A DNA stretch of 31,344 nt from Scenedesmus sp. ARA3 (GCA_004335835.1 RWJK01001859.1:1-31344); one strand, 5' to 3'. Positions 11,288 to 21,644 are shown, numbered from the stretch's first letter. Program-made: numbers and translations. Notes: generated by a model not told the origin, from the letters alone.

Positions 11288-12664
11288 CCGTCCCGGCTTG
11301 CAGCTGCAGTCCTTATCTCTGGGCTAAGCGTTGCCTGACAGAGCAGCAGAGGGCTTACTCCCTGCGGCTCAATCAGGCGGGCTGGTTGGGCCTCTGCTGC
11401 GGGGCCTGCCACCCAGCAGCCTCACACACCTGCACTGTGAATTCAACTGGGGCAACACAGCACACGTGAAGGCCCTGAAGCGGCTGACAGCACTGCGCAG
11501 CTGTGCATTGATGGCTCCCTCCTATTGTGTAGCCTACATGGACCATGCTGCAGCGCGCCAGCTAGGCCGCAGGCTGGGGCATCTGTCGCCTCTGCAGCAG
11601 CTCACGCGCCTGACGCTGGCAGAGGTCAGCAGGTCACAGCTGCAGCAGCTGCAGCTGCCGCAGCTGCAGCTTCTAGAAGTGCAGGTGTTTGACTTATTCG
11701 CGGGCCGCCAGCAGCTGGACTTGAGCCGGCTGCCAGCTGTGCGGCAGCTGAAGATTACAGATGCCACGCCGCTGCTCGGTGCCGACCAGCTGCCGTCAAA
11801 CTTGCAGGAACTTGTGTGGAGCAGACCCAGTAGCCCTGCAGGCAGCAGGGTCTATGGCAGCGACTGTGGCTTCATTCTCAGGCCCTAGCCCTCAGCTGCT
11901 TGGAGGTGCTGCAGCTGCATACGCAAGGGCCAGCGGCAGCAGCAGCAGGGCTTCGGCAGCTGAGTAAGCTGCGGGAGCTTGCCCTCAGCTTCAGTTACTA
12001 CCTAGAATATCCTGCGCGCAACGTGCTGACGGCATCTGTGGCAGCCGCATGGCATGTTTGGCAGCTCAGGTCGCTGAAGCTGCATGATGTGGAGGTGTCG
12101 GATTGCTTCCTGCAGCAGCTGCCTGGTTTTAAGACCCTCACCTGCCTCTCACTGGACCAGGTGTTTGTGTATCACAACGAAGGCGAGGCAGTACTGCAGC
12201 TAGCAGCCGCACTTCAGCACATGACAGGCTTGCAGTGCCTGGCTGTGTCCAACACACTGCCAGAGTGCAGGTACGAGCTGGATTGCGCATTTTCTGACAG
12301 TGATGGTGATGGTGATGACACAGGCGCTGCTGCCTTGGAGCGTCAAGAGTCTGCCAACCTCAGTGAGTTGTTACATTTACTGCAGCGCGGCTACAGTGAT
12401 GATGATGCAGTGTCATACAAGTGCCTCGAGGGCAGCAGTGTCGGTGCTGAGGGCCTGCAGGCACTGCTGGAAGCTGTTGGTGGGCTGCCAATATTGGCTG
12501 ATGTGTATGTGCACTGGGAGCTGCCAGCCTTTTGTAGCTTTGATGATTACTGTTTGAGCAATGCAGCACACCAGCAGCTGGCTGATGTGCTGCAGCAGGC
12601 CCTGCCGCCCTGGCTTGTGCCGCATTGCGAGCTGCAGAAAGACTTGTTGAGGATATGCACATGA
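10266..12664 (+). pseudogene. Leucine-rich-repeat protein, reading frame interrupted
   Basis: Three consecutive plus-strand segments look like one LRR-type protein. Segment 1 (10266-11327, ATG start) has an N-terminal part (VLLRHPCVIQDQQLVAKLL) and LRR-like units such as LQLQSLAVSG and LTQLQLGPLEPEQL, and ends at TAA 11325-11327. The same frame then continues to 11888 (LTHLHCEF, LTRLTLAEV, LQLLEVQVF, LPSNLQEL). Segment 3 is in another frame (about 11882-12664: LEVLQLHT, LRELALSFSYY, LRSLKLHDVEV, LTCLSLDQVF) and ends at TGA 12662-12664. A 68-bp intron 11814-11881 (donor CTT|GTGTGG, acceptor TTCATTCTCAG) would restore the frame change (LQEL to ALALSCLEVLQLH). No intron explains the first TAA. 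LRR genes of this kind expand into large families in green algae, and decayed members are expected. Function unknown; protein binding is likely. A (CAG)12 run encoding Ala lies at 11251-11286. Confidence 0.55.
11251..11286 (+). repeat. (CAG)12 microsatellite, read as poly-Ala in the LRR gene
   Basis: Twelve CAG units, translated in the GCA frame as a poly-alanine stretch just before the in-frame TAA of the LRR-like gene. Confidence 0.9.
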
Positions 12665-12700
12665 TGGCTGGTTCTGTTGTGGACAGTGCAAGCCAGGTGT

Positions 12701-12705
12701 TGTAA
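12701..12705 (+). terminator. TGTAA polyadenylation motif
   Basis: TGTAA lies 37 bases after the stop codon of the LRR-like gene. TGTAA is the usual polyadenylation signal of chlorophycean algae. A second copy follows at about 12806. Confidence 0.5.
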
Positions 12706-12967
12706 GGCACAGTTCCTCAGGATGTACACCGGTCTGGGCTGGAGCTTGCTTGCAGGGAACTCTTGAGAGGTGAAGCAGGGGCTGCAACCGCCGTTGCAGT
12801 TTGCATGTAAGCATTCATAACCATCACCATCTCCGCCGATGTTTGAAATGGTCGGTGAACGCATGCCATGCTGTCTCAGTGAGACAGAGGCTGCCAGGAG
12901 TCGAGCTGTAGTGGCGGTCAGGGTGCACCATACCATATGCATTGGCAATGCACCTGATTTATTCCCT

Positions 12968-13106
12968 TGGGTGCTGCAAGGGATACACCCCATGCATGGG
13001 GCCATATGGCCCAGGCAACTGTGTATGGCTCTGCAGGCATGCTGAAGCGGTTGGTGTTGGAGGCATGGCAGCATAGCTGGCTGCTGCTGCAGCTGTACCA
13101 AGCATG
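12968..13106 (+). pseudogene. Inverted, decayed copy of the C-terminal end of the large ORF gene
   Basis: This plus-strand stretch matches the minus-strand sequence 4373-4497 of the large Gln/Ala-rich gene. It can be read as VLQGIHPM, a 14-base insertion, then MAQATVYGSAGMLKRL and a segment ending SWLLLQLYQAC; the gene has VLQGAHPMAQAAVYGSAGML and so on. The insertion breaks the frame. It follows the palindrome CCCCATGCATGGGG. No start, no upstream part and no downstream continuation are visible, so it is a dispersed fragment. Confidence 0.8.
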
Positions 13107-14124
13107 CAGTTCGAATTTCTGATTGTGTGCTTGATGGTGTTTAGAAGTGGTTGCTGCTTGGAAGACAGCAAGTGTGCGCTGCTGTCCTTGAGCTGAGCAG
13201 GCATACTGCTGTGCTTGGCCTGCAGCTGCTGAAAGTGCTGTTGCCAGCAACAGCTTGAAGCTGCGATCTTGCGACCCAAGGTGCACAGCCTTGATTCCTG
13301 ACAGTGGCAGTGGATGTTCACACAGTGCTGGCGCGTGAAAGTGTCTCTGACATCAGCAATTCAAATGTCACCAAGTTGGTGATGCAGAGCCTCGTTCTTT
13401 CTCCACCTGCACGACTGTTGACAGGGAGTGCAGAGGCTGCACGACTGTGCTGCAACTGTTGTGCTGCACTGTTGTCCTGCTCAGCATCTATGCTAGCCCA
13501 TTCCCTGCCAAAAGATTCCATTTCACGCACTTGTTGTCAACACGTGGTATAGCACACATCCATCAGATCCGGATTGTATACCTTCCACACATTCTTTCTG
13601 ATAGTCGTAGTAAAAGCAGCACCACCCAATTGCTAAACCTAAAAAGCTGCACCAGCAAGACAAATCAATGGTCTTTACCAGCCATTTCTTGCTACGTCAA
13701 AAGAAGGTAGCATGACACCAGCATGCTTATCATCCCTCAATGAAATTCAGCACCTCCTCTGTGAGTGCTGACCTTTTCACCATCTCCCTTGTGCACATGT
13801 GCACTCATGTTCATAAAACACATGCCGCACTATCAAGCAGACGTAACGCCAGCAGTTGCTGGCACACGAACAGATCTTACATACCCCCTTCCCCAGCAAG
13901 CAGGAAGGGGGCGAAGAAAAAAGGCTGTTGCACAGTGCAACCACGACTAGTATGGAAAAAGCGGACAAAACTGGCTGCACAGCGAAACCACCGTCACTCC
14001 AACATGCGCTTCTGCTAGTGGCACATATGACAGCGCCACAAGACACAGCTCACATGCAATCCTTATTGCACATTGATCACCACCTGACTCCCACAGCATG
14101 CCGGGTAACGGCAAAACAAAGACG

Positions 14125-14186
14125 TTTTGCAAACAGATCTTCTGAAACTCAAGGAACCTTTTGCAAACAGATCTTCTGAAACTCAA
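14125..14186. repeat. 28-bp perfect direct repeat
   Basis: A 28-base unit beginning TTTTGCAAACAGATCTTCTG occurs at 14125-14152 and 14159-14186, period 34. It lies just beyond the stop of the hybrid-cluster gene, in its probable 3' untranslated region. Confidence 0.9.
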
Positions 14187-14248
14187 AACAACAGTGTACA
14201 AGCTGCAGATGATCGGCACCAATTGATCCATGTAACTGCCAAGCCAGC

Positions 14249-17200
14249 TTAGGCGTTGGCCATCATCCGCTTGATCTCGTCCTCAGGGTGCTTGGTGTCA
14301 GCCTGCAGCACAGTAACAGCAGCAGCATCACATCACCAGATCAGTTCTCCGCGTTGTCCCTTCCTCAATATCTCTGCCACAGCATACAACCGCCACTCCA
14401 AAGCAATACAAAAAAGGCATTCACTGCATTTACCTATGCAGGAGAACAAGCTGATGCATCAACAGCTGCTGCTGTGTCAAACTCACCGCCTTGAGGTCAA
14501 AGGTCTTGACCAGCAGGTCGATCACGTCCGGGGTGCAGAAGGCTGGCAGCTGCGGCCCCAGCCTGATGTTCTTCACGCCCAGGTTCAGCAGCGTCAGCAG
14601 CACCGCCACAGCCTGCAGCGCAGCAGCAAAAGGGCAGCAGCAAGGACAGCACTGTGAGCGCGTGGTAATCACCACGTTTCAAGGACTTACAGACCAACGG
14701 TAGTCAAAACAACAGGTCCACCAACAGGTGTGCCAAGTTGCCGCTGCTGCCACTGCTGCTGCTGCTGCTAAACAACCAAGAGATGCAACTCCTGCTCACC
14801 TTCTGCTCGAACCAAGAGATGTCCAGCGACAGTGGCAGGCTGTTCACGTCAGTGTCCAACGCCTTGGCCAGCTCAGTGGCCACCACCAGCGCGCTGTAGG
14901 CGTCATTGCACTGCAGCAGGCACAAGGAAACACAGCACACATGTCAACAAAACTACATTGTAAGCCATTGATTAAATACATTGAATACATTGAATACATC
15001 GAATACAACAGCACTCATATATAATAAGTCAGGCAGTTAGTAATGAGACATCAGTTGGTGTACAGTTGTCCAACCAGGTCCTGCTCATCAACCTTTACTC
15101 GCCAGGCACCAGCCCACATCCGTGGCAATAACAGATCCTCGCATCCTGCCCTCACCTGTCCCATGTCCAGCAGACGAGGCAGGCCATTTGCGAGTGTGCC
15201 CAAGTCCTGGTCGTAGAACCTGTACTTGCCGCAGCCCAGTGTCAGCACCATGGTGTCCTCAGGCAGGCCCTTGACCACGTCTGTGTAGTATTTGCGGCTG
15301 GGCTCCGGAGCATCGCAGCCGCCTATCAAGAAGATGTGTGAGAGCTGGCCAGCCTTAATAGCATCCAGCACAGCAGACGCTGCAGGATAGAAAAATGCAG
15401 AGGAGGCAAAGATTGTTTGGTGTATGCTGAGGCGGAGGGCAGCCTCCAACCAGGAAGATGTGTGAGAGCTGGCCTGCCTTGATGCCATCAAGCACAGCAG
15501 AGGCTGCAGGATAGAAAAAAGCAGAGCAGGCATATAGTGATCAGTTTATGCTGTGGCACAGAGCAGCCGTCCACCAAGAAGATGTGGCTAAGCTGGCCTG
15601 CCTTGATAGCATCAAGCACAGCAGAGGCTGCAGCAAGAAATAGCGGCAGGGAACAATGGGTTAGCACAGCACACGGAAGAGAACACTTGTTCACCACGAA
15701 AATGTGTGGCAGCTGGCCGGCTCTGATGGCATCAAGCACAGCGGAGGCTGCAGGACAGTGAGAATCACACAGCAGGAAGCAGCAGGAGAGGTGTCAGCTC
15801 ATGTCACGAATGCAATGCACCATGAATATGTGACTGGGGCAGCTTCCATCTAGAGCCATCTCACATGCACGCTGCCCATGTTGCTGACAACAGCTTATCT
15901 ACGCCATTTGCATCGATGCTGCTGTTGCAGCAGTCAAAATGCACAGCACGCAGCGTGGTGCTGGGCATGTTAACCGCAGCAACAGCAGGATCACCTGCTG
16001 CTGGATTTGCCTGGCCGGCCATCGCCACAGCTAACTGTGCCCTCCTTTTACCTCTGGCTCATGCCTCAATCCAGACAGCTGCTGAGCGCAAACTTAACAC
16101 CTGGGCCAAACAAACCCTGAATCCTCACCTGCTCCTAGGGTTGCCTGATGGCCAAAGCCCACTGTCACCTCCTTGGCCTCAGGCTCGTGGCTGAAGCAAT
16201 TGCATGGCTCATGGCTGAAGCAACTGCATGCAAACCAAACCCTAGGCCACACAAACCCTGAAGTCTCACCTGCTCCCAGTGTTGCCTGGTGGCCAAAGCC
16301 CACAGTCACCTCCTTGGCCTCTGGCTCGTGGCTGAAGCCTGGCAGCTGCTGTGCGCGCGCAATGACCTCGCTGAAGTCCTTGGCGCCTGGGGTGCCTGAC
16401 AGGTGCTTGCTGGCTGACACGCCAACCTGCAGGCAGCACAGTTGCACATAGGTGTCAGCACCAGCTACAGTTGCTCCTTCCATATCAACAGCAGCACAAC
16501 TGCCATATCAACAGCAGCACAACTGCTCAGAAAGGCATTGCTGTAAGCAGCAGCAGCACACACTGTTGTACATGTCCTACTTGCATGTTCCGAGCATGGT
16601 TTAAGTTTAGCAGTTAGTGGCTGCTCCAATGCAGCTTCTTGACAGCTCATTCACAAAGCAGCAGCGCAGCAACATTGCAGCTCTCACGCTCCAGTGGTGA
16701 AGATGCGGTCAGCATATGCAGGGCTGGGGTCCATGATGCAGTTGATGTTTCCACCGTTATAGCTGACACAGCAGCAGAGCAACCACAATGCAGCTCTCAC
16801 CTCTCCAGTGGTGAAGATGCGGTCAGCATATGCAGGGCTGGGGTCCATGATGCAGTTGGTGGTCATCAGGATGGCACCTGGGAACTCAGCGAAGTCCTTC
16901 TTCTGGCGGTACCAGGCACCACCATAGTTGCCTGCAGCACAGCAAGGCAGCAAGGCAGGAAGAGGTCAACCATCAGTGCTGTAATCCTTAGCAGGACAGC
17001 GCATAGCAGGACAGCGCACAGCAGCACAGCACCCAGCAGGCCACGCGTTGCAAAAACTACCTGTTTACAATACAGCACAACCATCAACTCACCGACGAGG
17101 TGCTTGAACTTATGCAGCTCAGGGTAGCCGTGGCCGGGCAGCATCTCGCCGTGCGTGTACACGTTAACACCGGTGCCCTCCGTCTGCCGCAGCAGGTCGT

Positions 17201-20019
17201 GCAGGTCGTGCATGTCGTGGCCACTGATAAGGATTGCCTTGCCCTTGACTGGGGTGATGCGCACCTGGGTAGGAGTGGGGTGGCCAAACCTGCGGCAATA
17301 GGGTGCATACAGGGCCGGTAAGATGGTGATGCAGCAGCAGCAGGCACCAAGGTAAGCTGAGATGCGGCTGGTCTGCATGCTGGAAATTAGCTGTGCACAG
17401 AGGATGCAGCGGCTGTGCCAGCGCAACTGCTGGCGCTGTACAGAATGCAGCACATTGGCTACTGCCAGGCATACAGAACAGCCGTAACACGCAAGCAATC
17501 ACACAGCAGGGCCCACCTGCTGGTGTGTGCGTCGTCCAGCAGCGCCATGACCCTGAAGTTCATTCCAAAGCCACTAGCAGACACCACAACCACTACGTGT
17601 CCACTACGTGTCCTGCAACCTAAACAGCCAAAACCCACCTGCTGGTGTGTGCGTCGTCCAGCAGCGCCATGACCTTGAAGTTGACCTCGCCCAGGCGCAT
17701 GCACATGCCCAGCACAGCCTCAGGGGTGGCTGATGCCTCACTGGCCAGGAACGCCAGCACCTGCAGTGGGGAAAAAACAACAACACATTAAGCATCAACA
17801 TGCTGAATACTGCTGCGCGAGCACTCAAAAAAGGAAGACAGCATGAATGTGTCTGGTGGCTGTGCACAGCATGAGCAGCCAACTGCTTAACGCTACAACA
17901 GATGAGCAAAGTAGCCGGACACTGCATTCATCACAGCACAATAAACACTGCACAGCATTATCACCACCACAACTCACCTCCTCAAAGGTATCATCCAGTG
18001 ATGCATCCACCTTGCCCAGCATCTCCGCGTGGTGCGCATACGCAGCCACGCCCTTCAGGCCGTACGTGAGCAGCTCGTGCAGCCCCAGCAGCGTGCTGTT
18101 GGCCTCGCCCATGACCTCACGCCTGTGCAGCAGCGAGACCTGCTCCCCGAGGGACTCCAGGGTGTCTGCGTTGATGGGGGTGCCTGCCATGGCGCTGCGC
18201 AGGCTGAAGTCCATGGGGTTGCCCTGCAGCAGACAGCAGCAGCAGCAACAGCAACAGCACAAGATTTGACAACATGCGACACAAAGTGTTGATTGGGGTG
18301 CCTGCCATGGCGCTGTGCAGGCTGAAGTCCATGGGGTTGCCCTGCAGGGGAAGGTTGATGGGGGATGAGGCAGCAGCAGCACCAGTCAGCTCCAACTTCA
18401 TGCGGATACAATACCCGTTACAAAATTTGGAGGCAACAGCAGCAAAAAAACAGCAGCGACAGCCCTCCTGACACTGCAATCACAAGTACCTGCATCCTTA
18501 GGGCAATGCGCTTCCATTCATCCAAGGCATGCATGAGCAGCAGCAACAGGAGCAGAGCAATGGTGACGAGTGCTCACCTGCAGGTCGAACCAGGGCAGCG
18601 CTGCTGCTGTGGGCCGCCCCTCCACGCCGGCCTGCTGCAGCTTGTTGCGGATGAGCTGCAGGAAGTCATCGGCCTTGGTGATGTACTCCACAAAGCGCTC
18701 AGGGTCAAAGTTGACCTGCAGCAAAGGGAAAGAGAAGGAGTAAAACAGCAGCAGTGTCGGTCAGCACACCATGTGGTACAGGGCTGTGGTGATATACTCC
18801 ACAAAGCGTTCAGGTTCAAAAGTTGACTTGATATGTAGGATTGGTGAAAGAACGAACAGAAGGGTAGCAGGGAGGGCGCAGGACAGTAGGAGGATGAGTC
18901 AGCACATGTCGTACTGCTTAATTTACGCGACTCAAACCGCACAATCGCCAACAATCGCGTAATCGCCAACGATACAAAGGAAAGCACACACAGGGCTGGA
19001 ATTTGAACGGCGTCCGTCCTGCCTCTTCGCTGTGCTCACGTTGGTCAGTGTTGCAAAGATGGCTGCCTTGACGAAGGAGTCCACCTCTGGTGTGGGCAGG
19101 TTGGTGGTCTGGTGTGCAAAGTTGGCCCATGCACCAAGACCCTGTAAAGGCAGGCCGGGGAAGCAGCAGCAACATCAGCATGTGTCAGCAGCAGCAAACA
19201 TGCCATTTGAGTGGGCGCAGTGACTCAGCACGAGTCACGCATGCATCATGGCCGCCCAACCTGCAGAGTGCACCTGCACCTGCAACATGCTGTTCTTTCA
19301 TCTCGCCCACAGCACAATTATCAATCCCTTTCAAGGATTGCGGTACCCCTCACCTTGAGCTGGTAGATGAGCAGGTCCTGCAGGATGGCCACTTGGGAGG
19401 TCTTGCCACACACGCCGATCTTGGTGCAGCCGGTGTTGCCCTTGGTCTGCTCGCACTGTGAGCAGCAGAGCGAGAAAGAGGTGGCGAAAAACAGCACAAC
19501 AGCAGCAGGAGCATTGGTCAGAAAGCAGGAAGAATGAATAGACGATTTATGTTATCATGTGCGCCTGTATACAGCCGGAGGAGGGATGCATATGCTGTGC
19601 TGCTGTGGCTTGCTGCAGCTTGAACAGCAGTTTTGGCAGGATAGCAGACCAGCATGCGCGTTATTGCATGGCAGCTACATTCAAGGCAGAAGAATACAAT
19701 CGATCAAAAATGGTTGCCGAACTAGCTAAAGCGCCTTCAAGGCCCGGTCGTGGTAAACATTGGCCCGGGTTTCCGTTCGCTGCTGTTCCAATGAACGCAC
19801 AGATCATCCGGCACCAACCTGATAGCAGAACATGGCCTCATCGTCTTGGTGCGTAGGCCGGGTCATCTCAGCGACGCGTGCAGAGACAAGCTGCCTTGCG
19901 GGCATCCTGCAGGCGCCAGACTGCAGACCAGCTGGGCGTAGAGGAACGCTGCGAACGCCATGGCCCTTGGATGCACCCTTGAGGGCAGCAATACCCCTGC
20001 TGCTCATGTGCAGTGCCAT
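14249..20019 (-). CDS. HCP: Hybrid-cluster protein (hydroxylamine reductase / prismane family), organelle-targeted
   Basis: Thirteen exons on the minus strand: 19819-20019, 19354-19455, 19040-19141, 18578-18715, 17978-18223, 17639-17760, 17093-17289, 16801-16931, 16270-16426, 15156-15379, 14800-14910, 14487-14612, 14249-14302. All borders are GT-AG and phases match, giving 636 residues from ATG 20017-20019 to TAA 14249-14251. Residues 1-62 are Arg/Ser/Ala-rich with almost no acid, like a plastid or mitochondrial transit peptide; the core starts at MFCYQCEQT. N-terminal cluster: C65, C68, C77, C83 (C-x2-C-x8-C-x5-C, as in class I/III). Hybrid-cluster ligands: H328 (SGHDMHD), E352 ([12 protein letters not shown]), C396 (TTNCI), C487 (IGGCD), C515 (LGCGKYRF), C541 (CNDAY), E575 (WFEQK). 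All seven are present, so it should be active. The family reduces NO and hydroxylamine and is implicated in S-nitrosylation; Chlamydomonas has several copies, with anoxia-induced members. The helical domain between the N-terminal cluster and the catalytic part is present, which favours class I. Several exon edges are echoed in its introns. Confidence 0.95.
14972..15007 (+). repeat. 9-bp tandem repeat in an intron
   Basis: Four units of TTGAATACA (variants TTAAATACA and TCGAATACA) in the intron between exons 14800-14910 and 15156-15379 of the hybrid-cluster gene. Confidence 0.9.
15437..15762 (-). repeat. three (perhaps four) upstream echoes of an exon 5' edge in the hybrid-cluster gene
   Basis: The first 60-70 bases of exon 15156-15379 ([21 protein letters not shown]) with the acceptor and part of the intron recur at about 15437-15533, 15560-15646 and 15687-15762, spaced roughly 120-127 bp. 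A weaker remnant may lie at 15817-15860. The copies encode variants such as [21 protein letters not shown], and most keep CTGCAG before the copied start. None carries a donor, so splicing to them would read into intron. Confidence 0.85.
16133..16195 (-). repeat. downstream echo of an exon 3' edge in the hybrid-cluster gene
   Basis: Copy of the end of exon 16270-16426 ([20 protein letters not shown], then G and a GTGAG donor). The first intron bases (GGGTTTGT...) are copied too. The donor is intact at about 16130. A partial remnant of the same edge is at 16196-16230. Confidence 0.85.
16690..16745 (-). repeat. downstream echo of an exon 3' edge in the hybrid-cluster gene
   Basis: Copy of the end of exon 16801-16931 ([18 protein letters not shown]). 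The donor is altered: GGAGCGTGAGAG instead of GGAGAGGTGAGAG. The copied stretch includes the Cys codon of a cluster ligand, but in the intron it should not be translated. Confidence 0.85.
17516..17562 (-). repeat. downstream echo of an exon 3' edge in the hybrid-cluster gene
   Basis: Copy of the end of exon 17639-17760 ([21 protein letters not shown] donor) reading [14 protein letters not shown], with the donor intact. Confidence 0.85.
18286..18344 (-). repeat. upstream echo of an exon 5' edge in the hybrid-cluster gene
   Basis: Copy of the start of exon 17978-18223 (CTGCAG acceptor, then [18 protein letters not shown]) with one substitution (Arg to His), lying about 120 bases upstream of the exon. 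The acceptor is intact. Confidence 0.85.
18775..18830 (-). repeat. upstream echo of an exon 5' edge in the hybrid-cluster gene
   Basis: Decayed copy of the start of exon 18578-18715 ([13 protein letters not shown]). An extra A breaks the frame, and no AG acceptor sits at the copied start. Confidence 0.75.
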
Positions 20020-20153
20020 GCTGCTGTAGTTCAACGCGGTCTACGAGTGTGTCGGAGCAGCAGAAGCACAACTTGAACTTGTGATTGATAGATGAGCAAC
20101 AAACTAATACAAAACCGATATAATATCGCCGTGTTCAGCTCACGATGGCAGGG

Positions 20154-20163
20154 GCTATATACC
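20154..20163 (-). promoter_or_regulatory. Candidate TATA box of the hybrid-cluster gene
   Basis: GGTATATAGC on the minus strand, about 140 bases upstream of the ATG at 20019. A start site about 30 bases downstream would leave a 5' untranslated region near 100 bases. No transcript evidence. Confidence 0.4.
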
Positions 20164-20551
20164 CATGGCTTCGCGGGATGTTGTCCTTCGAAGAGACCAC
20201 CGAGACGTGTAAAGCATCAGTTGTCACTTTGTGACACCTTCATAAACAGAATCAGTCTACTAACATATTCAATTTGATTGCTGCGTTGCTTGTTCTGGAA
20301 ACAAAAACTTGCGATCACATGACCGCCATGACTAAGGGCACCTGCAGTAATTGAAGCGCCCTTGCACCGGAGGACAGCATGGGCGCGCCAGAAGCTTGCA
20401 ACATGTATTCAATATGTAATAGACGCACTATAAGACTGTAAGCAACCGCATCAATCACCATCTGCCGCTCTGTCGTCACTACTCTGGAGCCCACCCTGTA
20501 CCATGCTGGTGACTCATGAACCGTCTGCCATGCTGGGAGCACCTGCAGTGC

Positions 20552-20562
20552 CTATATATAAG
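20552..20562 (+). promoter_or_regulatory. Candidate TATA box on the plus strand
   Basis: CTATATATAAG, the best TATA-like match in the window, with no recognised plus-strand gene behind it. ATG codons follow at 20573 and 20589, and CAG|GTAAGG follows at about 20646-20652. Confidence 0.35.
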
Positions 20563-21043
20563 CAGACAGTCAATGCGCTGCTGCATTCATGCTTGCGTTA
20601 CAACATTGCATAACCTGCTGTGCGCAATGTGCCTGTTGACATGCTCAGGTAAGGACTTGAGCAGGAACCCGCATGCATTGCTGGCAGCGCTGCAGCATGT
20701 GACACAACGAGCTTGCACAACTCATATGTTCAGCCCATGCTTGTACGCACATGGCTTCCAACATGCGTAGGCGGGTGCAGCTGCGCCACAACATCACTGA
20801 TGATTAGGATGCCGAACATCACAATACACTGTCAAGGCCCAGCAGCGAGTGGAAACTGCTGTTGAACATGGCACACAATCAGCTACATGGTGTCTATAAA
20901 CAAAGGCACTGTGATACTGCACACAAACATATGCACCAAGGGCGCTTTTCAGCACACAACACCATACAGGACTCAGCACACACAAATCATCAAAACACAT
21001 CTTAGCCTGTGTGTTGCCCGAGAAGGACGCCACTGCAGAGATG

Positions 21044-21106
21044 TGACTCATGCTGAGTCATCTGATGAATCGCTCTCCATTGTAACAAGTAAGTCATGCT
21101 GAGTCA
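21044..21106. promoter_or_regulatory. Cluster of three AP-1/GCN4-like sites
   Basis: TGACTCA at 21044-21050, TGAGTCA at 21054-21060 and TGAGTCA at 21100-21106. The last two are within a repeated TCATGCTGAGTCATC. TGA(G/C)TCA is bound by bZIP factors in many eukaryotes. The cluster lies about 1 kb upstream of the hybrid-cluster start and beyond the DUF3754 stop, so the target is unknown. Confidence 0.4.
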
Positions 21107-21644
21107 TCAAGAGGCGGCAGCAGCCGCAATGATTAGCCGGCGTAGAGCACCTGAAAACGGCATTCCCTGCAGCATCTGCCAACATGTTGATGAAATGCAT
21201 GCCAAGCCTTGCCACTGCGGCCCCACAGCCGTCGTTGGAGCACTCACGACACACATGCTGAATGCTAATGTCAACCCTGTAGACAGAGAGTGAACGATAC
21301 ACATGTAGGCAGTGATACCCCAACCCACAACAACTCCACAGCTAGGGCGCTCAACGCAAACACCGTCTAGATACAAAGACATATGTGCAAGCGCAAATGA
21401 TGACGATGATGCATGCTGTGCAGCTACCACAGGGCACTCACCACGCCTGTTTCAACACATAAACTACGTGATGGCACGAAGGTACTGCACAAGACAGAAT
21501 CCACACTCGCCTGCACACAACTCACGCCACTACTTGTATTCAAACTAGCTCACTGCAGCACTGGACAATGCGGTCCAATATCAGCAACAATCATTGGCAA
21601 CATGGAGAAGAAAGCACACCTGAACTAGCACTGCAACTGTCAAT

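Larger units (their letters stand above)
12706..14248. other. Intergenic region between convergent genes
   Basis: About 1.5 kb between the plus-strand LRR-like gene and the end of the minus-strand hybrid-cluster gene. It holds an inverted gene fragment (12968-13106) and a 28-bp direct repeat (14125-14186), but no gene I can support. Confidence 0.5.
20020..21644. other. Intergenic region upstream of the hybrid-cluster gene
   Basis: About 1.6 kb between the start of the hybrid-cluster gene and the end of the DUF3754 gene, both on the minus strand. It holds the candidate TATA box, a plus-strand TATATATAAG and a cluster of bZIP-like sites. Open frames are short and unrecognised. A plus-strand ATG at 20573 followed by a strong GTAAGG donor at 20649 could mark an unannotated spliced transcript. 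Confidence 0.4.

Noticed and set aside
21088..21293. Small plus-strand frame with Cys/His pairs (CSICQHVDEMHAKPCHCG)
   Set aside because: The spacing does not fit a zinc-finger class I recognise and there is no further support for a gene.
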